A stretch of 39,467 nt of DNA from Candidatus Woesearchaeota archaeon (GTDB lineage: Archaea; Nanobdellota; Nanobdellia; SCGC-AAA011-G17; JAGVZF01): the NCBI GenBank assembly GCA_016185565.1, contig JACPNH010000019.1:1-39467 (forward strand), given 5' to 3'. Of this stretch, positions 11,207-19,472 are shown in pieces (the stretch's first letter is position 1; the number at the start of each line of letters is the position of its first letter). The position numbers and the translations under genes are program-made. Below the pieces are notes generated by a model that worked only from the letters and a program-made list of their open reading frames with translations, did not search any database and was not told the DNA's origin.

Positions 11207-11334
11207 ATATCTTAATAATTAAGACTACTATATAAATCTTTCTTATTTTTTTAAGATAAACTGATAGATAGACTTATTAATATGATCATGCTACTAATAA
11301 GTAATAATACATTAAGATATGGAAGTATATAAAA

Positions 11335-11820
11335 ATGGAAAGTAATCCAAGGTATAGTGAGGAAGACTATAAAATAAGAGTTCTTTCGATGACGGGGTTG
11401 TTGGGAAGAACTATTATGGATGAAGAAATTGCGAAAAATCGTGAATTGCAAAGACAAATTGATGAAAATCGCGGATATCGCATGGAGCTATTTAGAAAAG
11501 GAAAAATAAAAGCTTATAACAGAGAGTTAAGAAGATTTGGTCTTCCTGAGTTTGTTGAAGATAAAAGATATGACTCACCCAGCACATTATTTAAAGGGTT
11601 TGGAGCCCTAGCACTATCTGGTGCAGTGTACTTATTTGGGAGGGATATTTTACCAATAGATAGCAATAATTTGGAACTTTTGGTTGATGTAGCTTTGCCA
11701 ACAGCAATTGGAACTTTTGGACTTTATAGACTATGTATGTGGGTTGTCGATAAAGCACATTACCAAAGGGTTGATGAAATATGTCGGAACCTTCCAAGAC
11801 TGAAATTAAGTTTAAAGTAG
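11335..11820 (+). CDS. Hypothetical protein with two hydrophobic segments
   Basis: 161-aa ORF, no recognised family; overlaps the downstream NadE-like ORF start. Confidence 0.6.
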   Translation: MESNPRYSEEDYKIRVLSMTGLLGRTIMDEEIAKNRELQRQIDENRGYRMELFRKGKIKAYNRELRRFGLPEFVEDKRYDSPSTLFKGFGALALSGAVYLFGRDILPIDSNNLELLVDVALPTAIGTFGLYRLCMWVVDKAHYQRVDEICRNLPRLKLSLK

Positions 11821-12926
11821 CTGTTGTGCAATTTAATATCAATCAATTTAACCCAAGAAGAAATTTAAGGAAAATGGAAGCAAATCAAAATACAAATGTC
11901 CAAAGTACAGCAATAAACCTGTATAGATTTTCAAGCAAGAAAGAGGAAGTTAATTGGGATTCTAGATATCGTGGTAATAAAGAATTTAATCATAGTTTAA
12001 CGGAAATGCTTGTTGATACAATCCCAAAATATATTAAGAAAGTTACATATGACGAGAGAAATCTTAGAGCAGTGGTTCCAGTTTCCGGAGGTTTAGATTC
12101 TAGTGTAGTTGCTGATTTAGTAGCACAGTCGATGTATAGAGCTAGGCACCGTGGATTAGCTGACTCTGCAAGTCTTGTTTTATTGGCATTTCATGGAGTT
12201 AGCGAAGAAGATTTTTAATATAGTAGGAAGTTTTCTACTGATTTGATGAAAAAATTTCCCGGTACTAACATGCGAATTTTCCTTGCAGAAATGGACTTAA
12301 ATCCTTTAATGCAGCAAATTAGTCGTGGTACAAATAGGGTTATAGAAAGAATAAATACTCATATGTGTTATCCTGGAGAACTCGCGACAAGACTAATAAG
12401 TTTGGTAAATTTGGAATTTGCCGACCGGATTGGACATTGCGCTGTAGGCACAACAAACGGAACAGAAATAGTTTTAGGGGAATTTGTTATTGGTGCAGCG
12501 AATGAATGCGAACCAATTGCTGATATATATAAGAGCCAGGTTTTTGATATAGGTGAAATTTTGGGAATTTCTAGATATATTCTTGAGAGAAATCCTATAA
12601 ATTCGACATTTGGCACAGATAAAATCCATACCTATTTTGCCGAAATACCAGATGGTTTAGACGCAAGAGCAGTATATAGTGTTCTTGATCCGGTAGTTCA
12701 TCATTTATTCGATTTGAAATTAGAGCCTTCAGAAGTTGCGAGAAGGCTTGGTCACTCTAAGAGTTTTGTTGATAAAGTTGCAAGACGTATTAGAAATCAG
12801 GACCACAGAAGAAGGATTCCATTCTTTTGTTTAGAAGACAAAATCGAGACTACAAAAAGCTCGATAGAAAGTATCCCACAAGAAGACGTCAGTGCTGAGT
12901 TTAGGAAAATGTACTCATGCCAATAG
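11781..12926 (+). pseudogene. NAD+ synthase (NadE)-like gene interrupted by one in-frame TAA at 12216-12218
   Basis: ORFs 11781-12218 and 12243-12926 are in the same frame with no other stop between; N-part has PVSGGLDSSVVADL (PP-loop), C-part has VGTTNGTEIVLGEF...EPIADIYKSQV. Confidence 0.75.
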
Positions 12927-12937
12927 TTAAATCGTAG

Positions 12938-13510
12938 ATGGAGTTTCACAACATGGAACCAAATATCTGGAAGCAAAAGGCGAATGAAGGTTGCTTAGCA
13001 GTATGCTTGTTATCACTACTAGAATTCAAGAAAGGCATAAAGATAGATAAAGATGAAGAGTATAGTATACTATTTGAGGGCATGAGGTTTGGTCCTCTTG
13101 ACTTCTCTACTGGTCATCTCTTATATCTGGCAAGAAAATTTCCGGACATAGTGTTTGAACAACATATTGAATTCAAAGCTTTTAGAGAAAAACTAGAAAA
13201 ACTGATTATGCCTAACAATTTAAAATTGGTACCGAATAAAATCTATCTTAGGTTCTTGAAAAAATACCTCAACGACGGCCCTGTAATAATTTATATGGAC
13301 CGCTATGATGTTGCTGATCACCATGATATTACTGAAATGTACCATTCCCCCCATTTTGTCATTCTCTTAAATCTAAATGATGAAACTGGAACAGTGCTTG
13401 ATCCGCTAACCGGAACCAAAATAGCAATTAAGGTATCTAAATTAATGAAGTCGATAAACTTTCTCAGAAAAAAATTCTGGATCAGTCCGAAGCTTATCAA
13501 GGTCGTGTAA
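12938..13510 (+). CDS. Peptidase C39-like (papain-fold) protein
   Basis: Possible Cys (NEGCLAVCLLSLL), His (SPHFVILL) and Asp (VLDPLTG) in triad order. Confidence 0.6.
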   Translation: MEFHNMEPNIWKQKANEGCLAVCLLSLLEFKKGIKIDKDEEYSILFEGMRFGPLDFSTGHLLYLARKFPDIVFEQHIEFKAFREKLEKLIMPNNLKLVPNKIYLRFLKKYLNDGPVIIYMDRYDVADHHDITEMYHSPHFVILLNLNDETGTVLDPLTGTKIAIKVSKLMKSINFLRKKFWISPKLIKVV

Positions 13511-13791
13511 TTCTAGGAAAAATTAACTTCGGGAAATAAGGTTTGCGTGTTTAATACAAAATTTGGGAAAATTGGATTATAAAGAAGAAAAGATGTTTAT
13601 TCAGGAAGTAGATACTGCTATTTTAAAAGATACTGAAAAATTATATAAGATTAGAAGTGATTTGAAAAGTAGAGTTTTATACTGAGTTAAATCTTAAAAC
13701 TATCAAATTGAGAATATATTAGCTCCCTTTAACGCAACAATGCATAATATTAGAAACCTTTTTAAAGAATTTTCTATCCAAGTTCAGATAG

Positions 13792-13877
13792 GCCCCGGTA
13801 GCTCAATCTGGTAGAGCTCACGGCTGTTACTACTAGCTGAAACCGTGTGGTTGAGGGTTCAAATCCCTCCTGGGGCG
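13792..13877 (+). tRNA. tRNA-Asn(GTT), one 12-nt intron at 37/38
   Basis: Acceptor GCCCCGG/CTGGGGC, D-arm GCTC/GAGC, anticodon stem CACGG/CCGTG, T-arm GAGGG-TTCAAAT-CCCTC; loop CTGTTA[ctactagctgaa]A. Confidence 0.9.
13830..13841 (+). other. tRNA-Asn intron (12 nt)
   Basis: Removal restores loop CTGTTAA; 4-nt helix has one T-T mismatch. Confidence 0.8.
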
Positions 13878-13932
13878 CATTTTTTCAAAAACTTTATAAA
13901 GATTCTTTAATGGAAATTTTTCGATGGGCTCG

Positions 13933-13976
13933 ATGGTTAAGCTCAGTAGTGGAAGTTTAACGACTGCTAAAGCTCG
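13933..13976 (+). other. tRNA-Ile intron 1 (44 nt), acceptor stem/position 7-8 boundary; exact ends ambiguous
   Basis: GCTCG is duplicated at 13928-13932 and 13972-13976, so six registers give the same product; the register shown has a GGCT/AGCT helix but weak flanking helices. Confidence 0.6.
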
Positions 13977-13984
13977 TAGCTTAG

Positions 13985-14007
13985 ACAAAGTTTAAACTTT
14001 GGAGCAA
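13985..14007 (+). other. tRNA-Ile intron 2 (23 nt), D-loop
   Basis: BHB: GCTT-AG|A ... GAGC-AA|C with intronic palindrome CAAAGTTTAAACTTTG. Confidence 0.82.
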
Positions 14008-14024
14008 CCTGGCTAGAGCACTCG

Positions 14025-14050
14025 TCAGCTTTGCTAAAAAGTTGGGTGAA
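14025..14050 (+). other. tRNA-Ile intron 3 (26 nt), position 30/31
   Basis: BHB: CACT-CG|T ... GGTG-AA|A with intronic hairpin CAGCTTT/AAAGTTG. Confidence 0.85.
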
Positions 14051-14057
14051 ACTGATA

Positions 14058-14127
14058 GGTTGAGCAACTTCTCATTTCCACGGAGGTGAGATATAAGAGC
14101 GATGCTCTTCTGTTGCAAGACTCACAA
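14058..14127 (+). other. tRNA-Ile intron 4 (70 nt), position 37/38
   Basis: Bulges TA|G and AA|A; helix TGA/TCA with one C-C mismatch; anticodon stem CTCGA/TCGAG formed once intron 3 is removed. Confidence 0.8.
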
Positions 14128-14171
14128 ATCGAGAGGTCGCCGGTTCAAATCCGGTCGGGCCCACATTTAAA

Positions 14172-14507
14172 ATGAACTATTTGTTTGTGTGTACATATAA
14201 TGTAAATAGAAGTGTTGTAGCTGCTGAAGCGTTTAAAGAATTGTTAAAGAAACATGGAATAAATGGGCAAGTTAAGCATGCTGGTGTTTCTGAACTTGCA
14301 AAGAACAGAATCTCTAAAGAGCTAATAGAATGGGCTGACAAGATTTTTGTGATGGAAAACTTTCATAAAGATTTTATTTTAAAAATAGCGCCCGAAGCAA
14401 GGAATAAGATAGAAGTTTTAGGTATAGAAGATTTATATGGAGTAAATGACCCTTATTTATTAAAAATATTAAAAGAAAAATTACAAAAGGAATTAAAAGA
14501 TGAATAA
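14172..14507 (+). CDS. Low-molecular-weight phosphotyrosine phosphatase-like protein
   Basis: P-loop VCTYNVNRS (C-x5-R-S) and late DPY acid motif. Confidence 0.8.
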   Translation: MNYLFVCTYNVNRSVVAAEAFKELLKKHGINGQVKHAGVSELAKNRISKELIEWADKIFVMENFHKDFILKIAPEARNKIEVLGIEDLYGVNDPYLLKILKEKLQKELKDE

Positions 14508-14736
14508 TATAGAAGAAATAGCTAAGGAAGTATTGAATGAGCTTGAAATAGAAGGCACAGTTACTTATATGGAGCCAGATACCTTAATGATTAGGTTGGC
14601 TAAACAATATTACACAAACCAAGATTTAATGAATCAATTCCTTAATAAAAGAGCTGATATAATTCGTGCATTAAAACTTGTTAATAGGATAAAATATAGA
14701 ATAACCTTAGACCTAGATTCTTATACTAACGAATAA
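14500..14736 (+). CDS. Hypothetical small protein
   Basis: ORF overlapping previous gene stop. Confidence 0.55.
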   Translation: MNNIEEIAKEVLNELEIEGTVTYMEPDTLMIRLAKQYYTNQDLMNQFLNKRADIIRALKLVNRIKYRITLDLDSYTNE

Positions 14737-15058
14737 TAGAGCCATTTTTTACATCTTGATCTGTTGTTAATAAAGATACAATATTATTTTTACTGTCCTC
14801 AGCTGCTAAAAGCATGCCTTCACTTTTAATGCCCCTAATTGTTGCTGGTTCTAGATTTGTGAAAACTATAATCTTCTTTCCTATTAGGTCTTCCTCGCTA
14901 TAGAAATTTTTTATTCCCGCTACTAAGTTAATAATTTTGTCTCCTAGGTCTACTTTCAGAAGAATGAGTTTATCGGCATTTGGGTGATTATTAACTTCTT
15001 TTATCTCGCCCACTCTTAAATCAATTTTTTTCCAATCATCAAATTTTATTGTTTCCAT
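14726..15058 (-). CDS. tRNA-binding (EMAP/OB-fold) domain protein, MetRS beta/C-terminal domain-like
   Basis: DLRVGEIKEVNNHPNADKLILLKVDLGD...GIKSEGMLLAAED. Confidence 0.88.
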   Translation of the reverse strand: METIKFDDWKKIDLRVGEIKEVNNHPNADKLILLKVDLGDKIINLVAGIKNFYSEEDLIGKKIIVFTNLEPATIRGIKSEGMLLAAEDSKNNIVSLLTTDQDVKNGSIIR

Positions 15059-15446
15059 TTGAAATTGTTTCTATTTCCTTCTTTAACTCAAAATAAAAAT
15101 CATTATAGTCTGTATTTCTATCTGCGCATTCTAAAATGAATTGTTCGAAAAAACTTGCCATTTCATTATTGTTGAGCAATAAAGAACAATAATAGCAGTA
15201 TTTAAACTTTTTTTCTATAGCACTAGATTCTAGTTCATTAATCAATCTTTCTTTTATTTTTTCTAAATTTTTTGCTTTTACATAAGCCTTTACCACAATA
15301 TATGTAGGAGTTCTTCCCTTTTTTTCTTTAAAAAGATCGGCATATTTTTCATATATCTCTTTTCTTTGTTCAAAAAGAAGCATATCTAAATTTACATTAT
15401 CGATGCCTTTCTTACTTAATAGAAGAAATATTTGATTTAGGTCCAT
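15039..15446 (-). CDS. Hypothetical protein
   Basis: Overlaps the tRNA-binding protein; no recognised family. Confidence 0.6.
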   Translation of the reverse strand: MDLNQIFLLLSKKGIDNVNLDMLLFEQRKEIYEKYADLFKEKKGRTPTYIVVKAYVKAKNLEKIKERLINELESSAIEKKFKYCYYCSLLLNNNEMASFFEQFILECADRNTDYNDFYFELKKEIETISNGNNKI

Positions 15447-15491
15447 GATTATAATAAGAAAAATAAAAATATAAAGTTATTTATTTTTAAC

Positions 15492-16055
15492 TTATTTTAC
15501 TGGCGGTAAACCGGCACTGCTTTTTCCTTTTCCTATGTTTTTGATTGCTAAATTTACAGCCTCTTTTGCATTTTTTGCAAAATGTATTCTTACCAATTTT
15601 TTGTCATCTAAATAGTGTTCTGCGTCCATTATTTTTTTAATATTTTTAGTTGTCAGTCCGGTATCTTCAACTACGACTATAGACTTGCCTAACAGATACG
15701 CCGTTAAAGTTTCTATTAGGGTACCAGAACTACCACCAATAATTATTACCGCATCGCAAGAATTAATCATTATTGCAATTCTTCCTTCTTCTGTGAAGCC
15801 AGTGCTAATAATAATGTCCATATATTTACCTATGTAATTGTAGGTTTCTTTTAACTGAGGTATTAGGCTAATATTGATTCCATTATTTTTTTCATTACCT
15901 CTTCTTGCATATTCACCAATACCAGTTGTTCCTCCTGTTACTAGTACATGGCCTTTCCTAGCAATCTCAGCTCCTACTTGTTCTGCAACCTTATAAGATG
16001 ACTTCGGCAAGTTCATTCTCCAAGATCCCATGACACCTATTTGTAATCTTTTCAT
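15492..16055 (-). CDS. LOG/TIGR00725-like Rossmann protein
   Basis: VTGGTTGIGEYARRG and IIIGGSSGTLIETLTAY motifs. Confidence 0.8.
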   Translation of the reverse strand: MKRLQIGVMGSWRMNLPKSSYKVAEQVGAEIARKGHVLVTGGTTGIGEYARRGNEKNNGINISLIPQLKETYNYIGKYMDIIISTGFTEEGRIAIMINSCDAVIIIGGSSGTLIETLTAYLLGKSIVVVEDTGLTTKNIKKIMDAEHYLDDKKLVRIHFAKNAKEAVNLAIKNIGKGKSSAGLPPVK

Positions 16056-17518
16056 TTTATCTTATTAAATAATATGGGCCCCTTCTTTACCATATAGTGT
16101 TCAATTAATCCAAATTTAGCTTCTTTTAATGAAGAACAACTTGTTCCGAGTTGCATATAAATTTTTCCAGAGGTTTCTGGAATAAAAGGGCTCAACAATA
16201 ATGCAATAATTCTAATGCTTTCGAATAATGAATATAGGTGTTTTTCCTGATCTGTTGGATTCATTGCCCAGAGCTTTTCATCATTTATGTGTTTATTACA
16301 AGATTTCACAAAAGTCCAGATCTCGTTCAAAACTTCTGTTAGTTTGAAATCGTTCATGAAATTTTCTATCTTTTTTACGTCTAATTTAGAGATTAGTTTT
16401 TCATCTATTTTATTTTTCTTTATTTTTCCACTGAAATTCTTTTCTGCTATTGTAAGGACTCTGCTTAACAAATTTCCTAGGTCGTTTGCCAATTCATTAT
16501 TTAGACGGTCTTTTAACGCTTCTTCTGAGAAGTTTCCGTCTTCCCCGAATGGAATTTCACGTATTAGGAAATATCTAATGGCATCTACATGGTATTTTTT
16601 TGCTAATTCGAACGGGTCTATAACATTGCCAACACTTTTACTCATTTTTTCTCCCTTTAAATTTATAAAACCATGGTTTAAAACTTTTGGAAGCTTCAAA
16701 TTAATTGACATTATTATAGAGCCCCATATTACGGTATGTTGCCAAAGGATATCTGGCCCGATCAAATGAGCCCCGGGCCAAAATTCTTTAAATTTTTTGT
16801 TAGGGTAATCTATAGTAGTAAGATAATTTATCAGGGCTTCCACCCAGACAAATTGGCTAAAATTTTTATCTAAGGGAAACTCTAACCCCCATACGTCTTT
16901 TCTTGTGATGCTTAAATCCCTTAAGGGTATCTTCAATCTATTGTATATTTCATTTCTCTTTTTTTGTATAAGAATAAATTCAGGATGTTTTTCTATATGT
17001 TTGATTAATTTTGATTGAAACTCACTCATTTTAAAGAAGTACCCATCTTCTTTTTTGATTTCCAATTCTTTTTTATGCACTGGACATTTTCCTTTTATAA
17101 GATCCTTTTCGGTGTAGAAATTTTCACATTCTACACAATACAATCCTTCATATGAACCTTTATAGATAAAACCATTTTCGTTTATTTTATTGATAATTTT
17201 TTTAACAACATCTTCATGTCTTTTTTCAGTGGTCCTGATAAAATCATCATAACTAATATTATAAACCTTACAAAGATTTAGAAAAAATCTCGAAATATAA
17301 TCTACAAATTCTTTTGGAGTTTTGCCTTGTTTTTCAGCTGCTCTTTGTATTTTTAAGCCATGTTCGTCAGTACCAGTAGAAAAATGTACTTTATATCCCC
17401 CTAATCTTTTCCATCTGGCTATTACATCAGCCAAGATTTTTTCATATAAATGCCCCAGATGTGGTGGCCCAGAGACATAATCTATGGCTGTAGATATAAA
17501 AAAAGTATTTTTAGGCAT
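16052..17518 (-). CDS. metG: Methionyl-tRNA synthetase
   Basis: Class I signature PPHLGHLY and KMSKSVGN; Cys cluster CVECENFYTEKDLIKGKCP. Confidence 0.95.
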   Translation of the reverse strand: MPKNTFFISTAIDYVSGPPHLGHLYEKILADVIARWKRLGGYKVHFSTGTDEHGLKIQRAAEKQGKTPKEFVDYISRFFLNLCKVYNISYDDFIRTTEKRHEDVVKKIINKINENGFIYKGSYEGLYCVECENFYTEKDLIKGKCPVHKKELEIKKEDGYFFKMSEFQSKLIKHIEKHPEFILIQKKRNEIYNRLKIPLRDLSITRKDVWGLEFPLDKNFSQFVWVEALINYLTTIDYPNKKFKEFWPGAHLIGPDILWQHTVIWGSIIMSINLKLPKVLNHGFINLKGEKMSKSVGNVIDPFELAKKYHVDAIRYFLIREIPFGEDGNFSEEALKDRLNNELANDLGNLLSRVLTIAEKNFSGKIKKNKIDEKLISKLDVKKIENFMNDFKLTEVLNEIWTFVKSCNKHINDEKLWAMNPTDQEKHLYSLFESIRIIALLLSPFIPETSGKIYMQLGTSCSSLKEAKFGLIEHYMVKKGPILFNKIK

Positions 17519-17562
17519 AGGAAAACATTAAAAAAGATATATTATAAAACTTATCATTTTAG

Positions 17563-17635
17563 GCGCCAATAGTTTAGCCTGGTAGAATCGGAGCTTCCCA
17601 AGCTTCTGGCCCGGGTTCAAATCCCGGTTGGCGCA
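17563..17635 (+). tRNA. tRNA-Gly(CCC), no intron
   Basis: GCGCCAA/TTGGCGC acceptor, anticodon stem GGAGC/GCTTC with loop TTCCCAA, T-arm CCGGG-TTCAAAT-CCCGG. Confidence 0.93.
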
Positions 17636-17636
17636 T

Positions 17637-18680
17637 TTAGCTGCTAATTCTCGTAGACTTGATAAAGATGTTTTTTTCAAAAGATGGTATGGTATACTTT
17701 TTTTTGTACACTTCTAACCTTCTTATAACACCATTTAGTCTAATATAAATATCACCAGATCTTATTCTTGGTTTATAATAGATCTCAAACTCTTCATCAA
17801 GTAAACCTTTTTGTTGTAATTTATTCTTTTCTTCTTCGTTTTTATAGATTTGAGCTTTTACAAGATCTCCAAATACGGAATTTGTTTTTAAAACCTCGGG
17901 TTTTTCTTTAATAAAAGCATTTATTATGTCGCCGTAAGATGTCCTACTAGTTGATATCATCTGATATAAAATGGTAATATTTTCAAATGGAAATAAAACT
18001 TCTACTGTTTCTTTTGGTTTATCAGTACCTATGACTTTACAAGCATCTTCATATAGCAATCTTTCAAATAAACTGACTCTTCTTTCACCCTCAATCAAGA
18101 CCTTTTGCGCATCTACATAGGTTCTGGAGTTGTATTCAGTGACTGCAGAATAATTCCTCCCTAGAACAATAACAATTAATCTAGGGATCTCTTTAGTTAA
18201 GTCTTCGGGTTTAATGATTCCTAAACTTTGCAGTATTCCTTCTTTTCCTATTAGAAAATTTTGTAGATCTTCATTTATTTTTTTCATAATCTCATCTACC
18301 AAGATATACGGTTCATTCTCTATAGTTATTATGCCCTCCCTAGATATTTGCTTTTGATATTGATCTAAAAGAAATTTTAAATAATTATCAAATTCGACAC
18401 CAACTTCCTTATATGAGCTAATCTTCTTCTGAGGTGTTGTTGTTACAATAAATTCTAAATCTTCACTTATTTTTATGCTATCTTTTTTTCTTTCTGGAGG
18501 TCTGTTGGTATCCGAATACGGCAATGTTGAAAACACCCCAGTTTTAAATTCTTCACAGATTCTTCTTTCTATTTGTTTAGATTCGTCTCCCCAACTTAAA
18601 AATCTTAATAAATTTCTTTCAGTAAGCGTATTTAGTTCTGGTGGCAATTCTATCTCTAATTGCGTTAGTAGCTGTGCCAT
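17637..18680 (-). CDS. Hypothetical protein of unknown family
   Basis: 347-aa ORF filling the gap between tRNA-Gly and tRNA-Val. Confidence 0.6.
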   Translation of the reverse strand: MAQLLTQLEIELPPELNTLTERNLLRFLSWGDESKQIERRICEEFKTGVFSTLPYSDTNRPPERKKDSIKISEDLEFIVTTTPQKKISSYKEVGVEFDNYLKFLLDQYQKQISREGIITIENEPYILVDEIMKKINEDLQNFLIGKEGILQSLGIIKPEDLTKEIPRLIVIVLGRNYSAVTEYNSRTYVDAQKVLIEGERRVSLFERLLYEDACKVIGTDKPKETVEVLFPFENITILYQMISTSRTSYGDIINAFIKEKPEVLKTNSVFGDLVKAQIYKNEEEKNKLQQKGLLDEEFEIYYKPRIRSGDIYIRLNGVIRRLEVYKKKYTIPSFEKNIFIKSTRISS

Positions 18681-18723
18681 AATATAATAAGGTTAGAAAA
18701 TATTTTAAAATGATAGGTTTAAA

Positions 18724-18827
18724 TGGGCCCGGGCAGATTCGAACTGCCGACCTCCACCTTGTAAGGGTGGCGTCATTTGCGGGTTTCTTATTTTTAATTA
18801 TTAAACTAACCGCTAGACTACGAGCCC
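18724..18827 (-). tRNA. tRNA-Val(TAC) with a 31-nt D-loop intron
   Basis: Spliced 73 nt: GGGCTCGTAGTCTAGCGGTTATGACGCCACCCTTACAAGGTGGAGGTCGGCAGTTCGAATCTGCCCGGGCCCA. Confidence 0.93.
18777..18807 (-). other. tRNA-Val D-loop intron (31 nt)
   Basis: BHB: GCGG-TT|A-GTTT ... AAAC-CCGC-AA|A. Confidence 0.9.
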
Positions 18828-18881
18828 TTTATATGCTGTAGAAAAAGCAAATTTAGAGGTTTTTAAAGATTTTGATAATTG

Positions 18882-19403
18882 TTATCGTAGTTTTTTAACT
18901 CTTCCAAATGTTCTTATCGTACTTTTTGATTCTAAAGTCCTATTTATTATTTTATTTCTTTTATTTTTATCTAAGAAGTACAAAATAGAAGTGGTTGAAA
19001 TTCTCTTGCTTCGTTTATATTCAGGCTCATCAGATTCCAGTCCTATTGTTCTAATTTCTATTTCATCAGGGACATTATAACATTCTCTAATTGCATCCTC
19101 TAATGTGGCATGTTTAATGCCAAATGGCTGTTGTTGTTGTATCCTTCTAAATAAGTCCTTGAACCTTTCCGTTCCGGGATTTGGTGCAAATGGGGTATAA
19201 CCTAAATAAGTAAGTAAATTAGACTCTATCAATATTGGGTATTTTTCTAAGGTATGGAACAAGGCATTAGTCACAGCGTTATAATTTATAGATTCTATAA
19301 GCTTTCTCTCGCTTATTCTTCTTACATCACTATAATTTGGAAATTTAAATCCATATACAGTTGCTTTCTTTGCAAATATTTCATATGCATCGCTATTTTC
19401 CAT
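18882..19403 (-). CDS. Hypothetical protein
   Basis: 173-aa ORF; no recognised family. Confidence 0.55.
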   Translation of the reverse strand: MENSDAYEIFAKKATVYGFKFPNYSDVRRISERKLIESINYNAVTNALFHTLEKYPILIESNLLTYLGYTPFAPNPGTERFKDLFRRIQQQQPFGIKHATLEDAIRECYNVPDEIEIRTIGLESDEPEYKRSKRISTTSILYFLDKNKRNKIINRTLESKSTIRTFGRVKKLR

Positions 19404-19472
19404 TTTCTTAGTCTAAGATATTATGTTTTTAAAACTATATTTTATAGTATATAAATTTTTCTATTATCAGTC

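Larger units (their letters stand above)
13926..14163 (+). tRNA. tRNA-Ile(GAT) with four introns
   Basis: Spliced 75 nt: GGGCTCG TA GCTTAGCCTGGCTAGAGC A CTCGA CTGATAA TCGAG AGGTC GCCGG TTCAAAT CCGGT CGGGCCC A; all stems pair. Confidence 0.85.

Noticed and set aside
12216-12218. Pyrrolysine or selenocysteine recoding of the NadE-like stop
   Set aside because: The codon is TAA, not TAG or TGA, and no recoding element is evident.
13563-13685. Short ORF LGKLDYKEEKMFIQEVDTAILKDTEKLYKIRSDLKSRVLY upstream of tRNA-Asn
   Set aside because: No clear start or ribosome-binding site; could be a gene remnant but not supportable.
14110-14135. Reading CTCACAA as a Val(CAC) anticodon loop in the tRNA-Ile locus
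   Set aside because: No matching stem forms; the segment is the 3' end of intron 4, and CTGATAA gives a perfect CTCGA/TCGAG stem.
13926-14163. Split (trans-spliced) or permuted tRNA genes
   Set aside because: All exons are collinear on one strand with cis BHB motifs, so cis-splicing explains them.
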